Source of the DNA: Grammothele lineata
Taxonomy: Eukaryota > Basidiomycota > Agaricomycetes > Polyporales > Polyporaceae
Length of the DNA stretch: 64,000 nucleotides
Assembly (NCBI GenBank): GCA_002150815.3
Contig: NDFF03000010.1
Coordinates: forward strand, 54,470-118,469
Reading direction: 5' to 3'
Shown here: in pieces, positions 11,159 to 23,831 of the stretch
How positions within the stretch are numbered: the stretch's first letter is position 1
Layout of the letters: every line of letters starts with the position of its first letter
The notes under the pieces: generated by a model
What the model saw: only the letters and a program-made list of their open reading frames with translations
What the model was told of the DNA's origin: nothing
Databases searched by the model: none
Made by a program: the position numbers and the translations under genes

Positions 11159-11637
11159 ATAGTGCGGTTGTAGAACCGCCCATTCATACGAGGGAGGCGA
11201 GGTAGTGGGACACGATTGGGTAGCAAGGCTATCCTCGCCGTTCCCTCACTAGTACTTCATGATGCCAGCGCTTGAATCACTGAAGCCTGAGGCCTGAGGC
11301 CTGATCACTGATAGTCTCCCCTAGGCAGACCAATTCCGCGCACTACTGACGGGAAGGATTGACGTGCGCTCTAGTGATCACTGAAACCGTTGAGAACGCG
11401 TGTAGCGAACACGTGATCATGCACTCATGCGCCGGTTCCGGCGTTTATTCGGATATATACCGGTGCACTTTTGAGGGTTTACCAAGGGGTTACCGCGTAG
11501 CACAGTACTAATACACGGGTGACGAGGAAACGTCCTGAGGAGGCTCCCATAAGCGGTCCCGGTCAGGCCCCAGGCCAGGCGAGCAAATACTCACTCGTTT
11601 GAGCGACAACTTGCAGAATCCGCAAGTCTGCCTCTAT
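11159..11637. other. Unassigned stretch before the foldback element
   Basis: No gene supported. Contains a short tandem run of the word ctgaggc near 11,285-11,302 but no other clear structure. Confidence 0.4.
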
Positions 11638-11639
11638 TA

Positions 11640-12091
11640 CATCAGGAAAGGCCCATCTGTCTTCCAGTGTCTTTGAGTGGTCTTCACTGGGTAGCGTCAA
11701 ATTCTTGTCAAGACTGCCCTTGGTCTTGGCTAAGACCAGCTAAGACCATAAGTAAAGACTTGAATAAAGACTTTGGAGCACAGAGACTAAATGGCTCATA
11801 TATCAAGACTTATTATGAAGCCAGGTAAATGCATTAAAAGCTGCACAAAGGGGTTAAGGTATTTACAAGACAATTTAGGGTATCTGTAAGACAGCCTTCA
11901 TTGACTCAAGATGTAGACAAGATATACCTATTTTACTGTAAGACATATTGCATTACTAAGACACTGTCAAGACACTTTTTTGTGATCTTAACTGGTCTTA
12001 GCCAAGACCAAGGGCAGTCTTGACAAGAATTTGACGCTACCTAGTGAAGACCACTCAAAGACACTGGAAGACAGATGGGCCTTTTCTGATG
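11640..12091. mobile_element. Foldback / MITE-like element with 109-bp arms
   Basis: Arms at 11,640-11,748 and 11,983-12,091 are near-perfect reverse complements (for example ggcccatctgtcttccagtg and caagactgcccttggtcttg). The 234-bp centre is AT-richer and has many aagac words. A TA dinucleotide lies just outside each end (11,638-11,639 and 12,092-12,093), compatible with the TA duplication of Tc1/mariner-type elements. There is no coding capacity, so it must be a non-autonomous element moved by a transposase from elsewhere. High arm identity suggests youth. Confidence 0.88.
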
Positions 12092-13599
12092 TAGATTTTC
12101 GACGGTGAGCCAATTGGATTCCTGCAACAGATAGATCCGTAGCCCAGTATGCGCTGCGCGTGAGAGCATGAAACGCGGTTGCGAGCGCTGAACTAAAGCG
12201 AGGATCGACGAGGAGGAGGGTGCGACCGGGCGGCGGCAGGAGAGGCTGAGACGACGATGGCGAACGCACACTCGCCCGTCAGATAAGCGCCTTCCTAGAT
12301 TCATGTATCTTATCGGGGGGAGATAAAACGATAGCGCTGGTTCCACAAAAAAGGCAGGAGGTCAGGCTTACCTAACTATGCCAGCACCGGAAGGAAAACG
12401 AGCGCCTCTTCGTTTGTCTTCGCCTCTCCGAGGCCAGGCTGCTCTAAGCAACAGTCGGCTCGTCGATCGTCGACCTGAAGACGCAGCTTGGTACGCTCGT
12501 GGTCCTGGGAATAACTACGACAGGGAGTTGCGCGGTCGAATGAATAGGGGAACCCAACGTATCCGAACGTGCGCGTCGGGGCTTGGGCAGTGGTTCAGAT
12601 ACGAGCTGTGCGAGCAGCCGCACATGCAGGGCCTTATGGCACATGCGCACTTTATGAGTGATTGGATGATCTTACTCGCGCGCCGGGGTGTATATGGCTG
12701 TCGCGAATATGAACGCGCTGCTATTCAATCTGGCACGCCCGCGAATGTCCCTTGCAGGAGACAACCCAAGCGTGGTCGGGCTGCTTGCGGCGAGGGCAGG
12801 CGGTGGGATCCAGTGAGACGCGGGAGGCGGAACGAATGTCGGATGCGTGGCGTATGACAAGGTATGGAGGCGCTGAAAAACCCAGGGGTAGTTCGTAACT
12901 GAAACGGGTCATCCCGGGTTCACAAAGGTTGCAACCCGCCCCGCTCAGCTTCGTAACTCGTTCGGGTGCGTCGCATCGTTTGTACATGTGATCAATGGCT
13001 CACTGACTATGATATAACATAGGATTGTTCTGCTTAGCACGCGGCCGGACTCCACGCGAGGCTTCGACCCTGCGATTTGGAACTTCAAGTTGATGCTCGG
13101 TGACATAATAGTTTGATCCACGTTCAACATTGTGTATCCCCAGCCACCTTTCAGCAACGAATTTTACTCGTTATTGTATCGGTCTCAAGCGCTTGTCAAC
13201 TCCCTAATTCCCGCCTGTCGTCGATACGAAAAAGGTAGCCCCGCAGTAGCTAATAGAACGATCCAGGAGCCCTGCCATGCAATAGCTCAGTTTATGGGGC
13301 CGTTCTAGATCATGATTAAGCACGTACTATCAATATTGCGAGGGTAGTGACAACTGCACACCCATATGTGGCAATAACCCGGACGATCGCAACCCACGGT
13401 CTTCCGGTCTACAAGATATGAGATCACTATCACAGATGCTATTGAACCATATGACGATCCGGCTCACACTTGCATCCGCCACTGCCTGGCCCCACTCGTA
13501 CCAGCGAATTCTTGGACGTACAGCTGCAAACATGTCTCTAATGAGACGTTATCTACGAACCCGTCAGAGCTCACTTACCTGCATCACCTCGAACCCACA
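12092..13599. other. Unassigned stretch with an unrecognised 160-codon frame
   Basis: An open frame at 12,378-12,857 (plus strand, starts MPAPEGKRAPLRL) has no recognisable domain, is rich in Arg and Gly and has no supporting neighbour exon, so it is not called as a gene. The rest shows no coding signal except a possible last exon of the WD40 gene near 13,330-13,500 on the minus strand. Confidence 0.4.
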
Positions 13600-14932
13600 A
13601 TAGCACGTCCTGCTGGCCCTCTCTGGATGCCCCAGCTGCAATCAGTGTCCGACCTTTCGTGTAGTCCTTTTGCACCTTTTGGTACGCCGTGTCAAAGAAA
13701 ACGTCGCCCCATAGTCAAACCCCGTATGTCGTTTAGAATCTGCTCTTTTAGCCCTGGGTACATCTTGAATCAATTTGATTTGATTCTCTTACATCGATAG
13801 ATAGGACTTTAGGCTGGCCTACGCACCCAGACAAATCAACTCCTCAGAGAGGCTCGTTCAAGATATGCTATTGCTCACCTGGGTACGCTAACGATTGCTC
13901 TTTACGGCCAGAAGTACAGTTCCAGATAGTCAACTCTCCGGTTGTAGTCCCTGAGAGGAAATAGTTGTCGTGTTCGATGAATTTTACCGGCATGGCGCGC
14001 TTCTCTTCCGCATTGTATCCGAAAGCTCGGACCACAGAACTACTACTTACGTTGCACAGATCGAATCCACTGCGCACATTGGACACAATGAGAGCGCTTC
14101 CGCTATTACTCAGGTCTGCTCGTATGCTGTCTCTGCGAAGTCAGCATAATGCTGCATGCGGAGACTATGGATTTACTCCCATATTTCCGTTGAACGAGAT
14201 AGTTCGAATACATTGCCATGTTCTCCCGCAGAATAGTCTTCGAGATACGTCAGTGTATGAGAACTCAAAATAATCAGTAATGTACTTGATGCCGTGGTTG
14301 AGATAGGTCGCAATTAACACTTTGGAGCGGTTCGGCTGTTGCCAATGCAAGCTGGTTAAAAGGATCTCTTCATCTTGATGATTGTCAACTTGGAACTTGG
14401 AGATGGACGCTTTGATATACCACGAGCCTGACATTCAATCAATACAACGCTCGCGTTGGTCAACGCTCAGCTGCACAACATACCATCTGTCCGCCAATCC
14501 CACACGCGTAGCTCATCCGATCCTCCTGAAGCTACCCGCAAATTTGAGACAGTAATGCATTCTACCGGTGCGGAGTGGACACGGAGCGCCAGGATCTCTA
14601 TGGTCTGCTGAGATAGCCAGAATCCCGTCAAGATGGGTCGATCAACACCTGTTTACTTGACATACGTTGGAGAAAAAGACCGAGAGGATATACCCATTAG
14701 CCATGCCGGCCAAAAATCGGTCTTCCTTGGACGTGATCCATGCCATGGAGACCGCATAGGTATTGCCAACATACTGGTATAGAAGCCTCAGCGTCGACAC
14801 CTCCCAGATACAAAGCTTTCCGTCTGTCGCCGCAGAAGTGATGTAGGTTGCATTAGGACTGAACGAGACCACTGTGATAGTGCCATCGTGGCCGCCACGC
14901 AGTCTCCCGAACTCAGAAAACTGCTTGAACAT
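13600..14932 (-). CDS. WD40-repeat protein, copy 1 (probably incomplete or decayed)
   Basis: Starts at 14,932 with MFKQFSEFGRLRGGHDG. The first exon holds a WD40 blade: GGHDGTITVVSFSPNATYI, then TDGKLCIWEVST. Later exons on the minus strand give MSGSWYIKASISKFQVD near 14,430, a blade near 13,880-13,960 (FLSGTTTGELTIWNCTSGR) and a last blade near 13,610-13,700 (TLIAAGASREGQQDVLLWVR). These are beta-propeller strands that serve as protein-binding scaffolds. It is paralogous in order and wording to the plus-strand gene at 21,921-23,831, which has a C-terminal membrane segment; I could not find that segment here. Splice sites between about 14,460 and 14,640 are unclear, so the gene may be damaged. 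Confidence 0.6.
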
Positions 14933-15521
14933 GCTGAAAGTGTGCGTGTGGCGGAAGCGAAGAGAGTTATCGCGTGGAGCGCGCTACTACCTGGGCCCAG
15001 GCGTGTGGAGGTCGCACGAAGTGGGATTCGTATTCAGTGTACAAGCGTCTAACTCAGCCTGGACCAGCCTGATTACATACTCATGATCAGTGTGATTGCG
15101 AACGACGTCAACAGCTCCTTCCGCTCGGCGGCGGTGCGCCCAGAGGTAGTCATCACTGTACCTTCAGCATTAGCACCTATTAGCACACGCCTATCACCCC
15201 GGAGGATCGAGGCATCAATCCGGCTTGAAGTTTGCTGACTTTTCGGTAGTCCTTGGAAAATCTCGCATTGAGATTTAACTAAGCGGTGCCAAGGTAGTCA
15301 TGAAGATCATCTATTGTCTCGCTTTAAAACGAGAACACTGATCTGTGTTCACGAGAATCTAATGTACGGTCGCCCGGTAAGGCAGAACGCGCAGGCAAGC
15401 GCGGCGATGAGGGGGTAGTGCACAAGTTGAATAACTCAGATCAAACACATCTGTCATCCGAGTTATGTACATCCCAAACTTTCTAACATACGTGGAATAC
15501 CTCAAATTTGTGTCCCCAATG
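14933..15521. other. Spacer between WD40 copy 1 and RdRP copy A
   Basis: No gene supported. The stretch should contain the WD40 promoter (minus strand) and the RdRP 3' end. Confidence 0.4.
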
Positions 15522-18500
15522 TCAACGATTAAACCCACTCGACATCTCGGATCCGATCGACATCAGCTCCATGAACTCGCCCGCGAACGCGACAGGGGCA
15601 TGCGTCGCAGCCTTGAGCTGACAGAGCGCCCCAAAAGCGACACTCCACGCGAACGCGGGCTCCTCCGCATACGCCCAAGATGCGCGCAGCAGCTCGATGT
15701 CGGCAAGCTTGCCAAGCGCCGAGTCGGTCGACAACACGGGCCCCGCGGCGAAAGAGCGCATGAGTTCATCCCACCGCGCACGTCGATCCTTGGCGTCATC
15801 TATGGACAACGAAGGGACGCTAGCGATGGAGGAAGGAGAGACGACTTCAGAGGACTCGGCACCAACGCGACGGGAGGGGGTGTGGGGCACAACGGGTTTG
15901 GCCTCGGGGTCTGTGCGGGCGAGTGTCTGCCACTTTCTGATGTGATCCAAGATGTGCAGGCGCAGGAGCGCGAGATCGGTCTTGAACGTGTCGTGCTCTT
16001 CAAGAGGCTTCACGCGGAGATACATGGTATGAAGGTCCTCGTCTGCGTGAAAGTTTGTCTGGCGAAGAGAGCCTCCGTAAATCCGCTCGTATTCCATTTT
16101 GCCCATGTGCTTGCCTACGGTGAGGAGGTTGTCGAGCACGAACCGGCCACGGGACAGTGAAGAATCATTGTGCTGTGCGCCGTGCACTCTTGTCACGGTA
16201 GATACTAGGCGTTCGGACTGCCTACGATCATACGTGCGCTTGTCAGTCTGGATAATCTCTTGTTTGATGCGGTTTCCAGTCATCTGCGAATGGAGGATCG
16301 TGTTGAAGCTGAACATGATCCCAATCAAAAAAAGTACGAGGTTGTTGGCAACATGACTTACATGAACGCAAAGCGGATGGTATCGGGCGCGTCGTAACCG
16401 TTGACGCGGATCGAGTCCTCATGGAACATCGAGTATTGGTCGATCGGAGGGATGGCCAAGCCGGTCAGCAAGGACTTTTGTAGTCCCTGGCGATACGCGT
16501 CTGGGTCGCCAGCAAGACTCCATAGATCCTTGACCATAGTCTCCTTGCCCTGGATAGTTCTTTGATCCTCGAAGTGGACTTCGAGAAAATTCTCCGGAGG
16601 CGATCCGACAGGCGGGTTCCTGAAGTTCTCCACGAGACGGGGGTCATAGATACAGACACACAGATCTTCCAGAGTGTCAGCAAAATATGGTTGAACGAAG
16701 AAGAAACATCGCTCTCACCACCTCCAGCAAGGACACCCGCAAGCGAACAAGGTCCCACGGCCGGCAATATGATGACATCTGTATATTGCGATAGTTCTGG
16801 GTATTCCACTGCCGTAACCTGCGTAGAGCATCAAAGAGAGGAACTCGGGTGCAATCGCTAACTCACCTTTTGAACGTCCCACGGCAGTCGTGTCAGGGTC
16901 CGATAAATCTACAGAAACGTTTTGTCAGCCTTCTGCAGAGTGACGCAGAAGGCAAAAGCACGATACAAGAACATCGCCGAGGAGAGTGTTGGGGACCGGG
17001 TCTTCAAGGGGATCCTTGAGGTTTCTTGTCGACTTGAAATAGATCTCGCCTTCCTTCAATACATGACAGGGGTCTTCGTCCGCGACAATCAGACTTCGTG
17101 TAATGGCATGAATATGTAAAGTACATACCAGGGATCATCAATGCCTCTGCTGATAGTGGGATAGAGATATGAAGGTCCTCGGTGATGCCTTTGATGACAT
17201 CGGCGATAATCATCTTGAGCGTATTGTACAGCTGCGGCAGCCTCTGCGGAACGAAGCCAGCCTGGATCAAGTCCATCGCGGTCCCGTGCTTGGTCATCGG
17301 TTGTCCTGTCGTCGGGTGACGCAGAGCTGCCATAAATACGTCCTCCGCGTCAAGATCGAGCTCTGGGACACTCATCTCGCCGACGAGACTATTGAACACT
17401 TCGCTGGGCGGTCTCTCCACGCTGTCTTTGTCCTGGGGCTTATCCTCGTGCATGGGTCCTGTCGATCCAAGGGCATGTGTCTTATCAAATGCGTGCTGCA
17501 CGACCCGCTTCATCGTGACTTGGCCAAGGTGTTCGAGGGCGCGCCAAAGAAGTGGCATCGCCTTCGGGCCCACCCACTGTATCAAGGGAGGCACCTCCGT
17601 CTTGAGCGTCTCCTCCATGAGCGCGACGAACGTGTCAGTCGGGACGCCATTGTGCGCGAGGTTAAGTATTGTCAAGTGAGAGAGACGTGTCGACATCGTT
17701 ACCCGTGAAGGCGCCAGTAGGTCAAAAATCCGGCTGGCGTCCGTCGGCGTTGTGTGAACGATCTTCTGTTGCCAGGCGCCGATCCAAATCTTGGGCGGGA
17801 CCCCGGCCGGTGCTTGGTCACGTGGATGGAGGACCCAGAGGCCTGTCGTGCCCCCGATGCAGCCTTGGACGGCGGTAGGACGCTCTTCGTACCCCATTTG
17901 ACGGCTGATGGCACTCAGCGCTGCACCATTCATGAAGCCACAGCCATGCGTAAACGTGGCTTCAGTTGGCGCTTTGCGAGACGTGTCGTAGGCTGCATCT
18001 ACGACGTTCTCGGGTTTAAGAGGTGTACATAGGGAAGTAGCAGAAGCATACTGACACTCATCGTCAATGGAAATAATATTATCCTCTGCGAATCTGAGAG
18101 CGGGAACGGAGTTAGAAAAGCCGAGGTCGAACCACGCTGCCCACTGTGACGTTGGCTACACCACCTCTCTTAGTGATAGCTTGAACCAAGGCCGTAAAGG
18201 GAGTCTCACCTGATTCCCATTGGAATCGAGAGGGTTATACCACTCAACGAGTTCCTCGAGGCGGATTCTCATGTTGTCTCCGGGGATCCTCGCGCTTCGT
18301 TCGTAGTCTTCAGGAATCTCCATCAAAAACACCTCGCGGTCTTTCGCGCCAAACGCGACGAACATCCGTCCACACAAGACGAACTTCTGGGTGAAGAATG
18401 CGTGCAGTGCGTCCCCACGCTCATAGACTATCTGCCGCGGTACCGACACCTGAAGTATTCGCCTCGAACTGAGGAATCGCGCGAAACGGTGTGACATGCG

Positions 18501-20068
18501 AGACTCCGTCCGGGCTAGGATAAGTCGGAATGTATCGTCTTGCAGCGCTTCAAGTCGTACGACTTGTTGGATCTTGCCGCCGTACCAGTCTGGTTTGCTC
18601 ATAAAGTTGCCTTGGATGCCAAGGTTACGCTCGCGGCCCTCGAGCATTGCTGCTTCTTCATAATCGAGCTCGGACCTGCGAAACAACCAGTTCAACGATC
18701 ATGTGAGATCCTGTCACACCTAAGCGTACCATACAGAAGCGTCCACAGCCGACGTTGTGGATATAGAACGCCCCAGGATGACCTGCGCGACTCTGGGGGC
18801 CGCATTGTTGTTCGAACCTCGGAGTCTGGTGAGGTCGGCACGAAGGACTTGCTCCCACGACCACCAACCGTTTCCTACCCCGCGTGCGAGTTCGTACTGT
18901 ACACCCCAGCTAAGCGGTAAACGATCAAACTGGTGCTGAGCGTCTTTGGAGTGTGCGATGATGTATATCCCGGGCTGCGGGGATTGGTCAACGGCCGTGC
19001 GATTTGGTGCCACGGGCCAAGGTGCTGATGGCTTGGGGGCATTATCGCTCTCGGGTGAGAGAATGTCCGAGAAGGGCAGGTAGGCGCGATCGATGGACGA
19101 CACCTAGGCAATATTGATATAAGGACATGCATGGAGCATGAGGTAGGTAGGAAAAAACACCTCAGAACGTAGGAAAGTTGTGTTCGGGTGTGTTTCCGGT
19201 AGTGCCACCTGTATTAGCCCATTGATATCAGAAAACTCAACAGAAGGATTCTCTGACGGCTCACGTACCCTCTGAACGGTCTTCGTAGGCTTTCCCAATG
19301 TGCGGGGAACAGTCGATGTAAACGTGTGAGTATACGCCAGGGTACGCTTTCTCCCAGTTATAGGGTCGTATGAAACCGTTGAGGAAAGCGAGGTTTGGGA
19401 ATCGTTCCTCAAACCATTGTTCGATAACGTGAGTGAGACGCCTCCAGACGGCGACGAATCATCACTTTCCGTATCAACAACCGCTGCCAAGTATGATCAC
19501 GCAAGGTTTCTTCATTGTCCTTAGTAAGAAAGAAGCTTACCCAATTCCGCTGGAGAACTTGTAAGCGTCGTGCCTCGGTTTTGCATAGGTATAAGGACGT
19601 ACCGCGCAGTAGATCAGAGTTGGTATCGCTTTCAAACTCGCCGATCCCCTCGCTCCAAGATGATCCTAATGAAGTATCACCGTCAGTCCATCGAGAAGGG
19701 GGATTTTGACGACTGTCTGGGGCGGATGGGCTGAAGGAAGACGCGGCGTTGGATTCGGCTGGGTTCGCGGACGGCTCTAGACGGGCGGAGGGTACTACGG
19801 CTCGATCGCATGGAGAGAAATACGTCATACTTCCGTCAGCATTATGCACTGCCTTTGGATCGGCCTGTGCCAACATGTCGAACATGGTCGTCTTCATCAC
19901 AAAACCGGGGCCGGGAAGTTGAAGGGTAGCCTGAGCGCTATGATCATAAGACCGATGTAAACGGACTGCCGGGGTTGAAGTAACTTCGAACATGCTCCAA
20001 TGTCGGTTCTTAAAAATTGGAACCCCGATAGACTTCTCACAGCTGGGTGCAAAATCGTAGTCCGTCAC
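15522..20068 (-). pseudogene. Cellular RNA-dependent RNA polymerase, copy A (catalytic exon deleted)
   Basis: Eukaryotic RdRP of RNA silencing (QDE-1/RDP1 type), read from about 20,068 to 15,522. Recognisable exons: N-terminal Ser-rich part; 18,720-19,100 with WGVQYELARG and VAQVILGRS; 18,210-18,690 with NFMSKPDWYGGK, RFARFLSSRRILQV, FVLCGRMFVAFGAKDREVFL; 18,055-18,120 with FSNSVPALRFAEDN; 17,130-17,990 with THGCGFMNGAALSAI, RPTAVQGCIGG and ILNLAHNGVPTDTF; 16,870-17,095 with EGEIYFKSTRNLKDP, LLGDVL and RLPWDVQK; 16,465-16,810 with PELSQYTDVII and SLAGVLAGG; then DPRLVENF and a C-terminal exon to 15,522. The normal motif D-Y-D-G-D should follow LAGG. Here the intron runs straight into the codons for LCVCIYDP, so the catalytic aspartates are missing. 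A phase mismatch near 19,500 is also likely. The N-terminus is probably truncated. Confidence 0.85.
16664..16672 (-). other. Junction of the deletion that removed the catalytic microexon in copy A
   Basis: Copy B has, between ctctgga and agatgtatg, about 67 bases that include the microexon for D-Y-D-G. In copy A the matching words ctctgga and agatctgtg abut directly on the minus strand at this point. The flanking intron sequence is otherwise alignable (gtgagagcgatg... versus gttagagacgta...). Confidence 0.7.
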
Positions 20069-20514
20069 CGTCTATTCGCCCGTAGGAGCACGTGGCGCAA
20101 TGAGGAGCCTGGTGTCGAAGCCATTGGCTGAGAGCCTGCTGACTGTGGCAAATGTGGGTCCGTCGCAATGGGCCCCCTCGCATAGTCAGAGCGATCTAGT
20201 CTCGTTCCCATTTGTTCTGGCGCTTACGAAGACAGTCGTTCGTGCTGCCAGTGCTCTCTGCACCGGCGCTCACGAAACTTGCATCAATCCTCAGATCCAA
20301 CGAGATCCTCGCTTATCATATTCATTCATACCCCGCTCCCCTACTCCTGTGCACGCCTTGGAGCACAGCGACGAGCTCGTGAGCGCAGGTGCAGTGAGCA
20401 CTGTGGAACGTCTGGAGCCGAGACTAAGAGCGATCTACTATACATGGGTCGACTGCGCCACTCTGCTCCTACGGAGGAAAAATAAGATGCGGTCTACGAT
20501 TTTGCACCCAGCTG
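20040..20514. repeat. Short inverted duplication at the 5' end of RdRP copy A
   Basis: Positions about 20,040-20,105 are matched by the reverse complement of about 20,448-20,514. A 21-bp core is perfect (cagctgggtgcaaaatcgtag), followed by looser similarity through gtaggagca and tggcgca. The arm at 20,040 overlaps the first exon of copy A (residues YDFAPSC), so a small gene piece was copied in the opposite direction. Confidence 0.7.
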
Positions 20515-21920
20515 CAAGGACATCTGTAATCGAAGTGTTCAAGGCTTCGGATCACTTATCCGAATCGTCGTCGGTGCGCCCGACAGCACGTTCTGGCCAA
20601 GTTTGCATTTGTTGGGGCCCAACGAAGTGCAGTCAAGATTTATGCACGTGTTTGGGCTTGACAACGCTTCCAACTACCTTCGTTCTCTACCCTCCCTTCT
20701 CCCTCTCTTGCCCCCCGTCCTCCGTCTTCGTCGTCCTTCATGGTATGTGGATATATGTCTCCGTCTTCTCGTATCTTACTAGCTTTCCCATTCGATAAAA
20801 AGGCGGCATGTCTATGGTCTGGGAGTAGCCGTGCAGGGATGACATGAGAGGCCGCAGTTCACATTCACATGTAGACGGACGGACGGACGGACGCTGGAGA
20901 GCGGTGAGTCCGATCTGTTTCATGGCCGAGGTTATGAGCTAAATCGATGCCACACCACATTGTTCACGTGTTCGCATCCGGCGACCGCTTGAAACTAATG
21001 TCCTTTTGGCGTATATGACGTGGTATATATTCCTGTGAAGTTCGGAGTCGTGTCCGGACGGATGGTAGTACACGATGGAGCCTCCCATGAAGAACGATGG
21101 GGGATCACTCGCAATCACTTCACTTGACATCTTTCACCACCTGCTCGTGGCTGCCTTTGACGACTCACGAGGAGTAACACCATACCTACCTAGGCTCATA
21201 CTGTGCTGTACGACACATTCCGTGAGTCTTTCTCACCTTCGTGTCTCTTTCGCCGTGCTCTTCTGACCGCCCCCACCCGCGGATACCGACAAGATACCCC
21301 GCTTTAGCTTTTGACCTCCTAGTTATCGATTGGCATGTCCATGCCGCTCGATACGGAACGGTCAGCGCTTGTCCACACTTCTGCTTATCCTGTGAGATTC
21401 AAGAAGGCGGGTAACAGCCTGCTGTTAGAACAGGCTCTGTGAGTTGTTATCGCTTCCAAAGGCACCACAAGATTGATTCATGTGTGCTTTCGGCAATACG
21501 ATGCACAATGCATCTAGTACCTCACCCGTGAAGCTGTAGCCGAGGCCATAGAAATAGTGTACTTTCGAGCGTAGAGACCTGACGTATCAAATTCAGGGCA
21601 TGACCCCTCGTCTGCCATGTTTCCTCGTTCGACACATCGATCCGTGCTTTAGGTATCACGCTGTACATGTCAGACACTGATTTGCTTCCTCTATCTGTTG
21701 ACTAGCGGCTTAACACCTCGTGCTCCCTCCTTTTTAGTTAGTACCTGACATGCAATCACCGCGCTGACGCGACACGACGTGCACGCTACTACAGTTGTCG
21801 CGTGTCACACACGTAGACATCCATGCCTCATCAACGTTGTACGAGGATGCGCGCGGGCGAAGGCAAGACGTCTTTTTCCCCTACCACTCCCCTCGATCGT
21901 TCTTGCATTCTAAGTTAGCA
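20515..21920. other. Unassigned spacer with a GACG microsatellite
   Basis: Five tandem copies of gacg lie at 20,874-20,893. A plus-strand open frame at 20,100-20,798 is not supported as a gene: it has no domain and overlaps the inverted duplication. The part just before 21,921 is C/T-rich (cccctaccactcccctcgatc) and probably holds the promoter of WD40 copy 2. Confidence 0.45.
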
Positions 21921-23831
21921 ATGCCGCAGTTCTCCTGCTCTCCATTCGTCCAATTCAAGATCTTGAAGGGCGGACACAGCGACACTATCAATTCTTTGGC
22001 GTTCTCTCCCGATGGAACGTTCTTGGCCAGCGGCGGCGATGACAATGCTCTGGTCCTTTGGAACACCCTCACGGGACATTTGACTTATCGACTGATCTTC
22101 GAGGCGGCGGTTGATGTCCTGCTTTGGCGTTCTGACCGCAGGGACACCATCATAGTCGGTCTTTCCAACGGCTGCTTTTCTCAGCATCAGGGCTTTTCAC
22201 TGGTGTGTTCCTTGCTCATTTGCGTCGGTGTCTAACCCTGTTCGAGCTATCATCTAGATGTCCCACAAACAACATGACATTCTCCTTGGAGCTAGGGACT
22301 CCATCCATTGTTTAGACTATGACCCTACCACGAAGTGTCTTGCCATAGGGATGGGGGAGAATGTGCACGTCACCCGAGAAACAGAACCCGGTGCAATCCA
22401 CTTCCAGATTCAGGATGTACGTTGATTGATGTTGTACCGTCCCAGATACCTACGTTGGAGACGTTATACTCCCGCCGCCTCCGGCTCTTGAACGTCTGAC
22501 TGATAGCAATGAGCTTGACGCGAGGCTCCGTGCAGTGACGCTGAACTTCCACAACCACGGAACTAACATTATTGTCGCATACCTCGCTCACGGTGTCATG
22601 TAAGTGTCTGAAGTCGAAGATGCTTTAACACGAGCTCACAGTGACACTTACAGTTGCTGGGATCTCGCAAGTACGACGACACTATGGCGTATTATTCCAC
22701 CAATCCAGTCACCCAATATGTGAGCGCGTTTTAAATGCATGTCTCCCGTTCACGAATAACAGAATCCTCTACCCAGAGCTGGAGCAGCTTTGAGCCCCGA
22801 TCACCGTTATGTAGCTGTGTATGACGGTCAACAGAGCATTAACCTCTACAATGCTGGACATTGGAAGGCCCAGACTTCGCGAAAGACGTATACTATGGAC
22901 GTCTCTCATCGGCCGAAGCACTGGCTTGATCTTTATTTCATTCACGGGGGGCAGCATCTTATATGTGGAACGACGACGGGGACTATCAGGATATGGGAAG
23001 TCAGATCGGGAGAGGTACTACAAGAATTGGAGCAAGCGGGTAGGTCGTCGCCCTTACACTTCCAGGTTCTTCATGCTGAAGGTTACTAGACGATATTATT
23101 CAAGCATTGGACGTGAGTAAACTTTGCGCGTACTGACTTTCAAGGTTCATTGCCTGATACGTTGCAGGCTACCATACATAGAAGGATCAGCTATGTTGCT
23201 ACTGGAACCGCTGGGAGGGGACAGAGAACGTACATCAAGCTGTGGAAAGCAAGATTGGGTGAGCACACAAAGCGTTCGTATGTAAAACAAGTTGCTCATG
23301 CCATTCTCCAGCCGATGAGAAGAGCGATTATGAGCTGCAAAACACTTTCTACGATATCGTGGAGGCTATCGTGGTGAGATTACTGCCTCCGACCAAGCTC
23401 TATCAGTGGCGCTGATGGAGGACTTGTTTGCTTTCCAGACAAATCGGTTGTTCGAGCCAAATGAAGCCACAAGACACGGTGTGGCCATTGCGTTTGTCGT
23501 CTTGTTGTGCTCATGCACGGCGTGGGCCCTGCTCAGCATACCATGGCTCTGGCTTGGCTATTGTGCGACAGGAGCGGTGAGTACTGACATGGCTGGTTTC
23601 GAGTCATTGCTTATCCTGCAGCAGACGAGCGCGATGGTCTTACGCACAATCAATCCCTTACAAGCATGGCACGCATGGGCTCTCCAGCAGACGGGAATAG
23701 CCATGGAGGTCCTATGGTTACGGTGTGCTAGGGTTATCGATGCTCTAGGTGAGGCTGTATTCGAATGGCTGGTAGAAGTGAGGGCCGGAAACGGTGACAA
23801 GATACCGCGGATCGAGGGTCGGGTTTTATGA
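21921..23831 (+). CDS. WD40-repeat protein with C-terminal membrane segment, copy 2
   Basis: Starts MPQFSCSPFVQFKILKGG. Exon 1 (21,921 to about 22,200) has a clear blade: GGHSDTINSLAFSPDG, LASGGDDNALVLWNTLTG. Further exons at about 22,260-22,610 give parts of inner blades. The exon at 22,780-23,035 has LSPDHRYVAVYDG and LICGTTTGTIRIWEVRSG. The exon at 23,170-23,260 has YVATGTAGRG and YIKLWKAR; then DEKSDYELQNTFYDIVEAI near 23,320. The last exon (about 23,441-23,580) holds a strong hydrophobic segment (GVAIAFVVLLCSCTAWALL). The protein is thus a beta-propeller tethered to a membrane. Together with copy 1 it brackets RdRP copy A, in opposite orientation. Exon joins after 23,080 are uncertain; I see no definite lesion. 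Confidence 0.7.

Noticed and set aside
12378..12857. A 160-codon plus-strand frame after the foldback element
   Set aside because: No domain, no neighbour exons, composition as expected from GC-rich non-coding sequence.
20100..20798. A 231-codon plus-strand frame upstream of RdRP copy A
   Set aside because: It runs through the inverted duplication and a pyrimidine-rich region, and its product has no recognisable fold or motif.
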